Counted from the first letter of the stretch, positions 29,272 through 39,292 are shown. The stretch: DNA of 64,000 nt from Paenibacillus xylanexedens (GCF_001908275.1 NZ_CP018620.1:6014001-6078000), one strand, 5' to 3'. Translations and numbers: made by a program. Notes: generated from the letters alone by a model not told the origin.

Positions 29272-29808
29272 TTACATTTCCAGATTGGATTTCAATCGAT
29301 CCAATTGCAAAAAATGATGTCTGTAGTGCATCTCTATCAACAAAAACCACTCCTGAGCACTTAGAACGCCAAGCCTTGGATGACGTATTTTGTTGTTTAC
29401 GGACGCTTGGTGTAAAACAGATGCCGTGCTTCTCATCCGATCCACTACCTCGTGAAGCCCATCGATCAAGGACTCTATACTCTCGGGTGGTTGCGGGGTG
29501 TACTGCGGGGAAGCAGGGACTTTAACAGGCACGGGAGGGAATTGTCCTAATTCAAACACTTGCCTGCCCAGTTCTGTTTTTTCCTCACCCGAGTTTAATG
29601 TTGAATCCCCGCTGCTCAAACAGTGCTCAATATTATGCAGATGCAAGAAAAGCGCTGATTGAATCAAATGTACATACATCTGTCCAATGGACCATTCCTC
29701 TTCACTTTGTTTTTTATGTAAGCTCCCCATATCCAATTTGTTCAGTTCTGCCAAATATCGTTCTACTGCCGTTTCAAATGATTTCAATACTTCCGTTGTA
29801 CTTCTCAT
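29272..29808 (-). CDS. DinB-family four-helix protein
   Basis: 178 residues. DinB/YfiT-like pattern with metal-ligand histidines in the expected spots: MYVHLIQSA in helix 2 and MHYRHHFLQLDRLK in the last helix. Members include thiol-S-transferases (for example bacillithiol-dependent) and proteins of unknown activity. It lies upstream of the EVE gene in the same direction. The substrate cannot be deduced. Confidence 0.85.
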   Translation of the reverse strand: MRSTTEVLKSFETAVERYLAELNKLDMGSLHKKQSEEEWSIGQMYVHLIQSALFLHLHNIEHCLSSGDSTLNSGEEKTELGRQVFELGQFPPVPVKVPASPQYTPQPPESIESLIDGLHEVVDRMRSTASVLHQASVNNKIRHPRLGVLSAQEWFLLIEMHYRHHFLQLDRLKSNLEM

Positions 29809-29850
29809 CCTTCAACCCACTCCTCTTGATCTGTGATATATCAAAGTATA

Positions 29851-29888
29851 AAAAAACACTACTGACAGGTGTATGTCAGTAGTGTTTT
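29851..29888 (-). terminator. Terminator of the WYL regulator gene
   Basis: Read on the minus strand, the stem AACACTACTGAC / GTCAGTAGTGTT is followed by a run of seven T. The left arm overlaps the last codons and stop of the 29876-30823 gene. Confidence 0.85.
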
Positions 29889-30823
29889 AAGATGTTTTTG
29901 GCTACTTCCTGCATTCGGAAGCGTAAAGACTCCGGCTCCAAGACCTCGATATCTCCACCCCAGCCAAGTAAATAATGCAATATTTCTTCCGGGTAGCGGA
30001 CACGAAAATGAAAAATGAAACCTTCCTCTTGCTCCTCAAATGCATCCATATAAAAATGCAGGGCCTCCATAACTTTGTCAGTGATTTCAGGTTTAGCCCT
30101 AATTAATACTTGCTCGTTACGGTCGTCAGGAGGTCGATAACTGTTAAGATCAAAATCCGGTGGCAAAAGGAATTGATCCTCCAGCACGGAAAGTTCAGTC
30201 ATCCGTGACAAACGAAAATGACGAATGTCTTGTCGCATATCACAACGTGCAATTAACATCCAATTCTCCTGAACAAGTGAGAGGCCATAGGGTGAAACCT
30301 CTCGCATGTTATACCGATTTCCATCCGTTCCTGGCATTTTTTTCAGATACATAAAGCTGATTTTACGCTGATCCAGAATGGCATTACGTATCTGGTTAAG
30401 GTATGTTTTCACCCGTGCTCGGGTTAAAGGTTCAACCGTATGAAGCAGTCTCATCGTTTCCCGAACACGTGTTGATTCGTCACGAACGGATTCAGGTAAA
30501 ATCGCTTCAATTTTGCGTTGAGCCGACTTAGCCTCCATCGCGTATTCTGTATCCATTCTCTGTTCGATAAAATCAGCTCCCATGAGCAGGGATACGGCTT
30601 CTTCTGCGGTGAAGCTTACCGGGGGCAGAAAATATCCTTCCATGAGGGAATACCCATGACCCGGAGCTCCCATGATCGGAACACCAGCCTCACTTAATGC
30701 CTGAATATCTCGATATATCGTACGTACACTTGTCTCAAATTGAGAAGCTAAATCTTCTGCTCGTAACATCTTTCTTCGCTGCAATTCAAGCGTAATCGCA
30801 AGCTGCCGCTCTGTTTTGTTCAT
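29876..30823 (-). CDS. YafY-type transcriptional regulator (HTH_11 + WYL)
   Basis: 315 residues. The N-terminal winged helix (~1-60) shows LASQFETSVRTIYRDIQALSEAGVPI. The middle/C-terminal WYL domain (~135-225) has REVSPYGLSLVQENWMLIARC. A WCX-like C-terminal extension ends near EEILHYLLGWGGDIEVLEPES. YafY/WYL proteins are DNA-binding regulators that sense small ligands or DNA intermediates. The nearest co-directional genes are DinB and EVE, separated by a terminator, so the target is unclear. Confidence 0.92.
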   Translation of the reverse strand: MNKTERQLAITLELQRRKMLRAEDLASQFETSVRTIYRDIQALSEAGVPIMGAPGHGYSLMEGYFLPPVSFTAEEAVSLLMGADFIEQRMDTEYAMEAKSAQRKIEAILPESVRDESTRVRETMRLLHTVEPLTRARVKTYLNQIRNAILDQRKISFMYLKKMPGTDGNRYNMREVSPYGLSLVQENWMLIARCDMRQDIRHFRLSRMTELSVLEDQFLLPPDFDLNSYRPPDDRNEQVLIRAKPEITDKVMEALHFYMDAFEEQEEGFIFHFRVRYPEEILHYLLGWGGDIEVLEPESLRFRMQEVAKNILKHY

Positions 30824-30952
30824 TTTCTAGCCCCCACCGTTTCATCATCCAAACCTAACTCATTCTATCACAGTAACTTGCCCTTTCGTTTCGTGAATTA
30901 ATGCTATGGAACTTCTCAAATACCATCCAAGATGAGATAGTCTTAATCCCAA

Positions 30953-30986
30953 AAAAACTGATACCCCAAAAGGATATCAGTTTTTT
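30953..30986. terminator. Bidirectional terminator
   Basis: AAAAAAACTGATA / TATCAGTTTTTTT with a ~10-base loop, symmetric A and T runs. It lies between the WYL regulator and the SLH-protein remnant and could end the latter on the minus strand. Confidence 0.85.
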
Positions 30987-31035
30987 TATCTGCTTTATAT
31001 CTGCTTTATATACGGTTAATTATCTTCGTTACCTC

Positions 31036-32200
31036 TTACACGTACATGGCCAGCAACAAGTTATAGATCATCGTCGCAGCTTCCGCTCGAGTCGTTTCAC
31101 TTCCTGCACGAACCGTATGGTCTGTATATCCACTCACAATCTTGGCCTGCACCGCTGCATCCAGTGCTTCTTGTGCCCAAGATGGCGTCTGCGATGCATC
31201 AGTGAAACTTGGTTTAACGGAGGTATTACCGGACATTCCGGCTTGTGCATCTGAACTTACTTTCAGCGCATTCGCCATCATGACTGCCATCTCGGCACGG
31301 GTAATGGTCCGATCAGGCTTAAATGTGTTATCACCATAGCCTTTCACGATTCCGGCTTGCACGGCTGCGGCAATATCACCTTTTGCCCAGTCTGGCAGAC
31401 TACCTTGATCTGCAAATGTCAGATCCGACTCCACGGACTTCAATGCCAGCGCCTTACTGAGCAACGTAACAAACTCTGCCCGTGTGATCTTCTTCGATGG
31501 TTGGAATGTACCATCTGTGCAACCTTGAACTACGTTCATGCCCAACAAGCGATCTGCGTAGTCAGAAGCCCAGTGTCCATTCAGGTAAATAGATTCACTC
31601 GTGTGTAACTGGACACAACGAATGTACCCAGATGATTTACATTGGCTGTTATGCTTCCTGCTGCATTCGTCTTGCCACCGATAAATAGCCAGCTCTGGCG
31701 AGCTTCATTATAATAGTAGATTGCAGGTTGGGTACCATTCGGCAAATCTGCCGAAGCCACATTTATACTCAACTCCGCCTGATCATTCAACGTTCTTCCG
31801 CCACTGCGGCTAATCTGTACAGCTTGTCCCAGTACATTCAGGGAAGATGTATTCTGCAACTTATCCTTCGCAACCACAGATATTTGCAACGCATCCTTGG
31901 AACCAATGGCTCCCGATGGAACATTGAATTGCACGATGTCTTTCAAACCCGTTTGGACCGGCTGATTCGCTTCCACCTCAAGCGTCAGTAGCTTGCCCTC
32001 GTTATTCATTAGTTCCGGCTTGGAGCTGGACCAGCTGATGGTTGCTCCATGCTTCCCTTCAACAGGAAGGGTAAGATCGGAATGGACCGCGTTCAGATCG
32101 CCCAGATCGATTGCTTGAAATGTATCGGTTACCGCCTGTGCGTCACTGTAAGGTTTGGCACACTCACGAAGATTGGGTTTAAATGCCTCTATATATCAAA
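31036..32200 (-). pseudogene. S-layer-homology (SLH) cell-surface protein, truncated and frameshifted
   Basis: A coherent surface protein can be read in two frames. The upstream part (about 32200-31581) has an atypical Ig-like segment (DLNAVHSDLTLPVEGKHGAT, SWSSSKPEL) followed by a beta-rich region ending HLGTFVVSSY. The downstream part (to 31036) has at least two SLH repeats (HWASDYADRLLGMNVVQG, DWAKGDIAAAVQAGIVKGYG, a third at SWAQEALDAAVQAKIVSG). A one-base frameshift near 31585-31600 separates them, and everything upstream of ~32200, including the signal peptide, is gone. IS copy 2 starts ~240 bases further. SLH domains anchor proteins to pyruvylated secondary cell-wall polymer. Confidence 0.8.
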
Positions 32201-32439
32201 ACCATATGCCAATTTTCATCATTATACGAATAGGATCTAAACAAATTCTGATGGATTTTTAATTTTGAAATTATAAGAAGATACAAATATTAGTTGTATC
32301 TTCACAAGGGCATATATTTTATAAGAGGAATCGACTTTCTCAGAATCTATTTATTTAGATGAAAGTATGTTTTGGGCTGGAGAACACGTGTATTACACTC
32401 AGAAACAAATTAAATTTATTCTCATGACCCCTTTGGTCA

Positions 32440-33655
32440 TAGACCCGTGAAGTAGACAATAATAAAAGAGTTTTCTATTATGCGGCTACGTTATTCGGGA
32501 ATTCAATCGGGGAAACGTAGCCGAGTTTGTTCTGGATATGCTCCTCGGTATAAAACGAAATATAATTCGTAATTTTGCTCCGTGCTTCCCCCAGATTTTG
32601 AAGTTTCTCCAAATACAACTTTTCCATTTTTAGACGGGAAAAGAACGATTTAATAGAAGCGTTGTCGAAACAATTTCCACGGCGAGAATGGCTTCCTATC
32701 ATCTTTTTCATTTCAAGATGCTTGGCATATGTTTGGATGTTGTACTGAAATGCCTGATCTGAATGGAGCATTGGCCGCTTTTCAACTTCTCCACGTATTC
32801 GTCACGAGTTTTAAGTCATTTCGTTCGGAAAGTTCCCAAGCCATAATCTCATTGTTATACAACTCCATCACGACACAGAGATAAGCAAACTCATGTCCAA
32901 TTTGTACATACGTAATGTCAGTCACCAGATTCTGAGGAGGAGTGTTGGCCAAAAATTCCCGGTTTAAGATATTGTGGAACAGAACCGACCGTTTTCGGTC
33001 AGCAAACAGAGGCTTTTTTCGAATCACGGAACGAATGTGAAGTTCTCTTATCAAAAGACTCACCTTCTTGTGATTCACCACGAAACCTCTTTTTCCCAAG
33101 GCGATTCGCTACGTTTGTGACCGAAATACGGGCGGAGTCGGTGAGTCCCTAGAATGTGTGCTTTAAGATCCGCATCCCGTTCTGCTCGCTTCTCTCTACA
33201 GGCAGTGTTCTTCTTCCGCTTGTAGTAACTTCTTCACAGCCAAACTACGGGAGCCCACGTGCTTATTTCTCGAATGGACTGGCACCGGGCTTCGAAACCC
33301 AGCTTCCCTCCCCGTGCAAGTTTGGATTGAGCTTGTTTAGATAATCTACCTGTGCTTTCAAATAGGCATTTTCTTCTTAGGTACTGCTAAAATGCTTCTT
33401 CTCCAGCGTCCCCGCTAATCCTCAAAACCCTCTTCGTTTTGGCTTTTAAGCACACATGCGATAACCGAATTTTCCTTCTAAAACCAAAAATATCCATAAT
33501 TCGGCTGTACACCCAACTTTCCTCCACTCTTCGTTTCTCCACTGTATCCATTATAAGTCTGACCTTTCTTTGCTGGCATAGTAAAAATCACCTCCGGTTC
33601 TCAGTGTTGAGATCACTCTAACGTCATCCCTTTTTTTACTGACTATCTTGAGAGG
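32440..33655 (-). mobile_element. Decayed IS3-family (IS150-like) insertion sequence, copy 2
   Basis: Imperfect inverted ends (GTGAAGTAGACAATAATAAAAG from ~32447; related inverted sequence near 33632-33655). The minus strand carries a multiply broken OrfB. At 33130-33260 there is a piece reading YYKRKKNTACREKRAERDADLKAHILG-like. Then 33099-32782 holds the DITYVQIG and YLCVVMELYNNEIMAW block, and 32771-32478 holds LHSDQAFQY and a late catalytic region. The D, D and E regions lie in different frames, so the element is dead. Its end sequences resemble those of copy 1, but it is a different, less decayed element. Confidence 0.8.
32478..33099 (-). pseudogene. IS3 transposase OrfB, frameshifted
   Basis: Two adjacent open stretches (33099-32782 and 32771-32478) together make the rve integrase core of an IS150-type transposase. 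First Asp is in VTDITYVQIG, second Asp in LHSDQAF, with the C-terminal region NKLGYVSPIEF. A frameshift near 32775 separates the first two catalytic aspartates, and the N-terminal part lies in another frame further right. Confidence 0.85.
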
Positions 33656-34033
33656 ATAATACCACTTTCTTTACACTTCTACCTTTTAAATTTTTCACAA
33701 TTTCTGATACGCTTGTTTCGATTAAGATACTTTACTTGTGTTTAAAATCACATGATTTTGCGCTAACCATATTAACGTTGTTATAATTCGGACTGATTAT
33801 TCCTAGAGTTAAGTTTATAATTTTTATAGCAATACTTCGACCTAATTTATAGCTATTCAGATTTACTAAAGATAATATACTTAAGTTTAATCCAGTTTTA
33901 TATCCATCATGTTCGATGAGTATGAGCGTCCAACTCATATTTATTGAATATTCCAACAATCCAAATCCAATCTAAATCCCACGGAAAAGTACTATCTATA
34001 AAAATATGATTTGAGGTACAATATTAATAAAAT
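33656..34033. other. AT-rich intergenic region right of IS copy 2
   Basis: About 380 bases of low-GC sequence with no credible gene. The only longer open frame (75 codons, minus strand) has no ribosome site and unnatural composition. Confidence 0.5.
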
Positions 34034-34180
34034 ATGAGAAAGGAGAATATAAAATCTGAATCATTGAAATATATCTTAATCGGACTGAGTTTAAACTAAC
34101 TCCAGAAAATCTGGATTGTGCCAACACAGTCATGAACCGTCTTCTATACATTAGAGTTATCCAATTCTAGAATAACTATT
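34034..34180 (+). pseudogene. Possible acyl-carrier-protein remnant
   Basis: Starting at ATG 34034, one frame reads MRKENIKSESLKYIL. After a one-base shift the sequence continues LNRTEFKLTPENLDCANTVM, then NRLLYIRVIQF before a stop. The combined reading resembles the N-terminal half of a small carrier protein, with the motif GMNSL..IRLI expected where TVMNRLLYIRVI stands. The phosphopantetheine serine would be replaced by Arg (CGT, one base from a Ser AGT). This is pattern resemblance only. Confidence 0.3.
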
Positions 34181-34317
34181 TTACTTAAAGACTTTTTGTA
34201 ACTGCGTTTGATCCTTTTCCGTATAGTTTTATACATATAATCTTCTGAGGCTGGTTGATTAATCACTATTTACATTATCAATTAAAAAACACAAGGTTTT
34301 TAAAAGAGGAGATCACA

Positions 34318-35313
34318 ATGAATAAATTATTGCATATAGAAACGCCTATCATCACATCTTATCCTAGGAATGCAAATTTCATAGCAATGCTTAGTGGACA
34401 GCACCCTTATTTCGAGGATTGGCTTTTAATGAATCACATTCAATTGGCATCGACCATCGATGAGAAGCAAAATTTTTGGATTTATTTTTATGAACCGCTT
34501 TCAAGACAGTACCATCCATTATTAAATAAACAAGAATTACAAAAAGAAACTTTTGTTGAATTGAAAATTGATCTTATTAGCTTCTTGACCACTAACCTAG
34601 ACAAGAATTTTTATATTTATTTAAGTGTGGACACCTACTATATTTCAGCTTATTCCAATCCGACAGAACACTATGCCCATGATTTATTTATATATGGTTA
34701 TTCAATAACAGAAAATATATTTTATATTGCTGATTTTTTCGAGAATGGGAAGTATAGTTTTCGTTCAGCCAGCTTTAAAGAAATTGAAAATGCTTTTCAT
34801 AGTCAATATCCAGAGAAAAATGTTGAGTTTGATTCTATACAATTGCTATCTTTAAATTCCAGTAAAAAGTATATATTTGATGTCCCCTATTTTAAAAAAA
34901 TGATTGAAGATTATCTACACTCTAATAAAACATTTGATACCTATCGTTTAATAGATAGTTATGCTTTTGATCATACCTTCGGAATGAATGTTTATGATGT
35001 TTTAACAGAACAGTTAATTACTAGGCCATCTAATGCAAGTATGATAAAAGCACTTCATGTAGTTTCCGATCATAAAAAGTTAATGTTAAAGAGGATTCAA
35101 TATTTATACGAGCATAAAATTATCAATGATGAAAATTTGTATTATCTGTTTGAAAAAGTATATCGGTTGTCCCTTGTAATGAGAAACTCTTCTCTTAAAA
35201 ATTTAATCTCAGGACTTGATTTAAGCTCACAAATCAAATATGTAAAGGAATTAAAAGAACAAGAAACACACGCTTTATGTAATTTACTTGCAAGCATAAA
35301 ATTGTACAATTAA
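34318..35313 (+). CDS. BtrH-like hypothetical protein
   Basis: 331 residues from ATG 34318, chosen for the GAGGAG site 7 bases upstream; a longer in-frame start at 34255 has no such site. The middle region (SVDTYYISAYSN, HYAHDLFIYGYSI, FYIADFFENGKYSF) resembles the papain-like fold of butirosin BtrH N-terminal-like proteins, which often lie near NRPS or peptide clusters and have D-YY and H-D-GY motifs. I see no candidate Cys nucleophile near the N-terminus. The C-terminal ~120 residues are helical. The gene is much more AT-rich than the pst operon beside it, and the possible carrier-protein remnant lies just upstream. The function is unknown. Confidence 0.6.
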   Translation: MNKLLHIETPIITSYPRNANFIAMLSGQHPYFEDWLLMNHIQLASTIDEKQNFWIYFYEPLSRQYHPLLNKQELQKETFVELKIDLISFLTTNLDKNFYIYLSVDTYYISAYSNPTEHYAHDLFIYGYSITENIFYIADFFENGKYSFRSASFKEIENAFHSQYPEKNVEFDSIQLLSLNSSKKYIFDVPYFKKMIEDYLHSNKTFDTYRLIDSYAFDHTFGMNVYDVLTEQLITRPSNASMIKALHVVSDHKKLMLKRIQYLYEHKIINDENLYYLFEKVYRLSLVMRNSSLKNLISGLDLSSQIKYVKELKEQETHALCNLLASIKLYN

Positions 35314-35460
35314 GTAAGGCTATTGGGTATGATAAATTATCCTTTTAAAAAAGAATATTAAAAGTGATCCCTTTGCATAGGGATTGGCCATATTCCAGTA
35401 TTACTACTATAATTCCAGTAGGGATCATATCTCATACTTCACTCACTCTGTCAGTCGATG

Positions 35461-35495
35461 GACATTGAAAGCCTTTCAGATCATCTCTGGAAGGC
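35461..35495 (-). terminator. Hairpin downstream of pstB
   Basis: Read on the minus strand, AGCCTTcCAGA / TCTGaAAGGCT with a 5-base loop and a short T-rich tail, 30 bases after the pstB stop. The tail is weak, so termination may be partial. Confidence 0.5.
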
Positions 35496-35523
35496 TCACA
35501 TGTTTCCACGATCAACTCACTTC

Positions 35524-36279
35524 TCACCCAAATCTACCACTAATATAATCCTGTGTACGCACATCGACTGGCTCGGCGAACATGCTCTGGGTAGCGGAAT
35601 ATTCCACGACTTCGCCGTTCAGGAAAAAGACCGTCTGCTGGGATACGCGAGCGGCTTGCTGCATGTTATGCGTCACCATCACGATGGTATAACGCTCCTT
35701 CAATTCATGCGTCAGTTCCTCAATCTTGAAGGTAGACACAGGATCAAGTGAAGCGGTTGCCTCATCCATGAGCAGAATATCCGGCTCCACTGCCAGCGCA
35801 CGTGCGATGCAGAGACGTTGTTGTTGTCCACCGGACAGACTTAGTGCGGAGCGCTTTAGGTTGTCTTTTACCTCATCCCACAAGACAGCGGAACGCAGGC
35901 TCTGCTCCACAATCTCATCCAGCTTTTTCTTGCCATGGATACCGTGCTGTTTGGGACCGAATGCCACATTGTCATGGATGGATTTTGGAAAGGGGTTCGG
36001 TTGCTGAAAGACCATGCCGATCTTCTTGCGAAGGGTCTCCACATGAACTTCCCCATTGTAGATGTCGGTTCCCCCTACAGCCACTGTACCTTCTATCCGT
36101 GTGCCGGGTATCCGGTCATTCATGCGGTTGAGCGTACGTAGCAGGGTTGATTTGCCACAACCCGATGGTCCGATAAACGCAGTAATTGCCCGCTCAGGAA
36201 TTTCAATGGAAACATCCTTCAGCGCTTGAAACTGACCATAATACAAATTCAATTTGTTGATCTCAATAATAGGTTGCAC
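35524..36279 (-). CDS. pstB: Phosphate ABC transporter ATP-binding protein
   Basis: 251 residues from GTG 36279, chosen because GGAGGG lies just upstream and PstB proteins are about 250 residues long; an ATG at 36405 would add 42 non-conserved residues and overlap pstA. Walker A is GPSGCGKST, the signature SLSGGQQQR, Walker [13 protein letters not shown], and the switch His in [12 protein letters not shown]. It powers phosphate import by PstSCA. It is the last gene of the operon; no phoU follows in the window. Confidence 0.97.
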   Translation of the reverse strand: MQPIIEINKLNLYYGQFQALKDVSIEIPERAITAFIGPSGCGKSTLLRTLNRMNDRIPGTRIEGTVAVGGTDIYNGEVHVETLRKKIGMVFQQPNPFPKSIHDNVAFGPKQHGIHGKKKLDEIVEQSLRSAVLWDEVKDNLKRSALSLSGGQQQRLCIARALAVEPDILLMDEATASLDPVSTFKIEELTHELKERYTIVMVTHNMQQAARVSQQTVFFLNGEVVEYSATQSMFAEPVDVRTQDYISGRFG

Positions 36280-36374
36280 AAGGTGCCCTCCCGGGTTGAA
36301 TGGAATGATTTGCAGATTCAGCTTAGAAAATTGGCGTTGTTCCAGACGATACCGATTAGCGGTATCCTCTTTTA

Positions 36375-37286
36375 TCAGGCTTGATTTTTGCGTGCTTTCA
36401 ACCACAGGGGTACACGGAACAGAACATTAATGAGTAACGCTACAAAGATCAGCACCGCTGTGGTTTTCTGCGCAATTTCCTCGGCATCCGGCACAATGGC
36501 TTCCGATTGAACGTACCAGAGATGTACCGCAAGGGTTCCTCCCGGCGATAACAAATTAAAGTCCCACATTTCCCCGGATGTAGACACCCCAGCGGTCAGA
36601 ATAATGACAGCACTCTCACCAAATGCCCGGCCTGCGGTCAGGCAAATACCCGTCATGATCCCGTTGATAGCTACCGGCAACAACACTTGGCGGATCGTCT
36701 GAAGATGTGTTGAACCCAGTGCGAATGATCCATTGCGAAGTTCCACCGGAACCGCCCTGACGGATTCCTCTGTTACCCTGGTAAGCACAGGCAGGTTCAG
36801 GAAAGCAAGGCTGACGGCTGCGCCCAGAATGGTAAGACCAATTTCGAAAAACTCCACAAACAGAGCAATACCGAACAATCCAAAGATGATGGATGGCACA
36901 GAGGACAATCCCTCCACGCAAATACGAACGGTCTCGATTAACTTATTGTTTGGTGCAAACTCTGCCAGATATATGCCTGCCGCCATACCAATCGGGATGG
37001 AAATGAGCAGGGACAGAATTAACACATAGAACGAGTTGAACAGTGCCGGGCCGATCCCTCCGCCTTCTTCAATCTCACTCGGAACACCGTATAGGAAATC
37101 CCAGCTGAGCAGCGGCAATCCTTTGTTCAACAGCAAAAATAACAGTCCAACAATAAACAAAATGACGACAATACCAACGCCCCATACCATGCCGGTAAAG
37201 AGCCGATCCATCACCATCGATGAACTTCTCCGTTTGCCAAAAGAATAAGACGGGACGACAGCGTTCGCCTGCTTCTTCACACTCAT
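36375..37286 (-). CDS. pstA: Phosphate ABC transporter permease PstA
   Basis: 303 residues with six predicted membrane helices and the EAA-type cytoplasmic loop ([23 protein letters not shown]). The extracytoplasmic N-terminal portion contains [23 protein letters not shown], typical of PstA. It pairs with PstC to form the phosphate channel. The start overlaps the pstC stop by 4 bases. Confidence 0.96.
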   Translation of the reverse strand: MSVKKQANAVVPSYSFGKRRSSSMVMDRLFTGMVWGVGIVVILFIVGLLFLLLNKGLPLLSWDFLYGVPSEIEEGGGIGPALFNSFYVLILSLLISIPIGMAAGIYLAEFAPNNKLIETVRICVEGLSSVPSIIFGLFGIALFVEFFEIGLTILGAAVSLAFLNLPVLTRVTEESVRAVPVELRNGSFALGSTHLQTIRQVLLPVAINGIMTGICLTAGRAFGESAVIILTAGVSTSGEMWDFNLLSPGGTLAVHLWYVQSEAIVPDAEEIAQKTTAVLIFVALLINVLFRVPLWLKARKNQA

Positions 37287-38251
37287 ACGTTTCGGTCCCC
37301 TCTCTTCTGAAGCAATCTTACGATAACGATCATCAGGATCGAAATGGCGAGCAGGATAAAGCCCATCATGTACAGACCATGATTCCAGGTGGAGTCGAAT
37401 TCGACGCTAGAGATTTGCATGACGATATTACTGGTCAGTACAGCTGTTGGCGTGAACAGACTGTTGGCGAGCTGCGCTGTATTACCAATGACCATCACCA
37501 CCGCCATCGTCTCACCGATCGCACGAGTCATTCCAAGAATGACCGCGTACATGATCCCGCCTTTTGCAGCAGGTAAGACGACACGAGTCACAGTCTGGAA
37601 TCGGTTCGTGCCGAGTGCATAGGCAGCATCACGGTATTTGTTCGGAACAGCAGATATGGCATCATCACTGATCCGGCTAATCGTGGGAAGTACCATAATG
37701 GTCAATACAATGGACGCAGCGAGTAACCCGTCAGCCAGATCACGTCCACTAATATCCCTTAGCCATGGAATGAGGATCGTCAGTCCCAGGAAACCGTACA
37801 CCACAGAAGGAATACCCACCAGCAGATCCAATACAGGTCGTAGAATATGGCGAAGCCATTTGGGTGTCATTTCGGCCAGAAATACAGCAATGATGACAGA
37901 GAGTGGAATGGCAAACAACATGGTGAGACCCGTAAGAGCCAGTGTTCCGAGGATAAAGGTCAGTGCACCATAATGTTCATTTTCCGGGTCCCAGTTGGTG
38001 GAGAAAAAGAATTCACGCAGCGATACATCCGCAAAAGTAAGAACGCCCGTACGAAACATGAGAATTAAGATACATAAGAGAACCAGACATACAAAGATCG
38101 TACTGCCGATGCACACCATGCGAAACAGGTTATTGGACCACCTTAGACGCGCCTTACGGTTAAACCGCGTGCCCGATTCAGCGGCCTTACCAAGGCTCGT
38201 ACCAAGCTCACTCGGGGCGGGGCTGTTCGGGGATGGATTCAAATCGATCAT
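37283..38251 (-). CDS. pstC: Phosphate ABC transporter permease PstC
   Basis: 322 residues. A cytoplasmic N-terminal tail (~45 residues) precedes six membrane helices. The EAA loop reads YRDAAYALGTNRFQTVTRVVLP, and TNWDPENEHYGAL matches the PstC external loop. It follows pstS after a 105-base spacer that contains a strong hairpin. Confidence 0.96.
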   Translation of the reverse strand: MIDLNPSPNSPAPSELGTSLGKAAESGTRFNRKARLRWSNNLFRMVCIGSTIFVCLVLLCILILMFRTGVLTFADVSLREFFFSTNWDPENEHYGALTFILGTLALTGLTMLFAIPLSVIIAVFLAEMTPKWLRHILRPVLDLLVGIPSVVYGFLGLTILIPWLRDISGRDLADGLLAASIVLTIMVLPTISRISDDAISAVPNKYRDAAYALGTNRFQTVTRVVLPAAKGGIMYAVILGMTRAIGETMAVVMVIGNTAQLANSLFTPTAVLTSNIVMQISSVEFDSTWNHGLYMMGFILLAISILMIVIVRLLQKRGDRNV

Positions 38252-38277
38252 GAAGTGCTCTTCCTTTCACATAGAGA

Positions 38278-38312
38278 AGCCAGCTTGCGACCGTGCGCAG
38301 AAGCTGGCTATC
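38278..38312 (-). terminator. Hairpin between pstS and pstC
   Basis: Inverted repeat AGCCAGCTT / AAGCTGGCT around a GC-rich loop, in the pstS-pstC spacer and without a T-run. It fits an mRNA-stabilising or attenuating element that makes binding protein more abundant than permease. Confidence 0.65.
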
Positions 38313-38356
38313 CCTTTTCTTATGAAATGTGAGAATGACGAACGTTTGAAGCGCCG

Positions 38357-39220
38357 TTATTTTACAGCCGCAAGCGGAATGAATTTCAGCTTTTTCAGGG
38401 AACCGTTCTGGAACTTGCTGCTTTGGATGTACTCAATGAACGCTTTGGTTGCACCGGTAGGTTGACCTTTGGTCATGTAATATCCGATACCCCATACTTT
38501 GTAGGTTTTGTTCAGAACGTTTTTCTCAGTTGGTGCCACACCATTGATGGATACAGCCTTCATTTTGCTAGTTACATAAGGAAGGTCAATATAACCGATC
38601 GCATTGGGTGTGGTTTCAATGGTTGTTTTCATATCACCGCTGGAACCAACTTCTTTATAATTGTCACCTTTGCTCATGAAATCTTTACCGTCGAGCGCTT
38701 TTTGCTGGAAGTTGACCCGTGTGCCGGAACCAAACTTACGGTTAACAACAACGATGTTGGCATTCGCACCGCCAACGTCTTTCCAGTTGGTCACTTTGCC
38801 GGAGAAGATGTCCTGCAATTGTTTCGTGGTCAGGCTGCTTACACCCACATTCGTGTTAACAACAGCCGTGAATACCGTTACTGCTACTGGATTGGCTACC
38901 ATTCCATCAAATTTCTTGAAGCCGGGTACATCCTTGGATGCATCCCAGTCCACAGCACCAATGTCAGCAATCCCTTTACGTACGGATTGAGGACCTGTAA
39001 TGGAACCTGCGGCGGAAGCCGAGATTTTGACTTTTGGATTATCTTTCTTGAATTCACTTGCAGCCTGAAGAGTCAGTGGGAGCAATGCCGAGGAACCGTT
39101 AATGACAATTTTCCCTTTCTCCGTGCTCTTGGCAGCAGATGCCGTCGTTGCGCCTCCAAGTCCACCAATTAGGGATACTGCCATAAGCATTGCCGTGAAA
39201 GGTTTGATCCATTTTTTCAT
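38357..39220 (-). CDS. pstS: Phosphate-binding protein PstS
   Basis: 287 residues. A signal peptide with a Lys-rich start, hydrophobic core and A-S-A cleavage site ends near residue 29. The mature part is a PBP-like domain with phosphate-binding loops (INGSSALLPL, FGSGTRVNFQQ, IGAVDWD). It captures phosphate outside the membrane for PstCA. There is no cysteine lipobox, which is unusual for a Gram-positive PstS. It lies 72 bases after the stalk/propeller gene. Confidence 0.95.
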   Translation of the reverse strand: MKKWIKPFTAMLMAVSLIGGLGGATTASAAKSTEKGKIVINGSSALLPLTLQAASEFKKDNPKVKISASAAGSITGPQSVRKGIADIGAVDWDASKDVPGFKKFDGMVANPVAVTVFTAVVNTNVGVSSLTTKQLQDIFSGKVTNWKDVGGANANIVVVNRKFGSGTRVNFQQKALDGKDFMSKGDNYKEVGSSGDMKTTIETTPNAIGYIDLPYVTSKMKAVSINGVAPTEKNVLNKTYKVWGIGYYMTKGQPTGATKAFIEYIQSSKFQNGSLKKLKFIPLAAVK

Positions 39221-39292
39221 TTTTATAAACTCCTCTCGAATTATAAAATAGTTAATTGCGATTATGTGCTTATCACTCTTGGATCAAAAAAA

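Noticed and set aside
33732..33959. 75-codon minus-strand frame in the AT-rich region
   Set aside because: Isoleucine/asparagine-rich, no ribosome site, no motif; expected by chance in AT-rich DNA.
38423..39172. 249-codon plus-strand frame opposite pstS
   Set aside because: It mirrors pstS codon structure, and the pstS protein is unambiguous; no independent evidence for an antisense gene.
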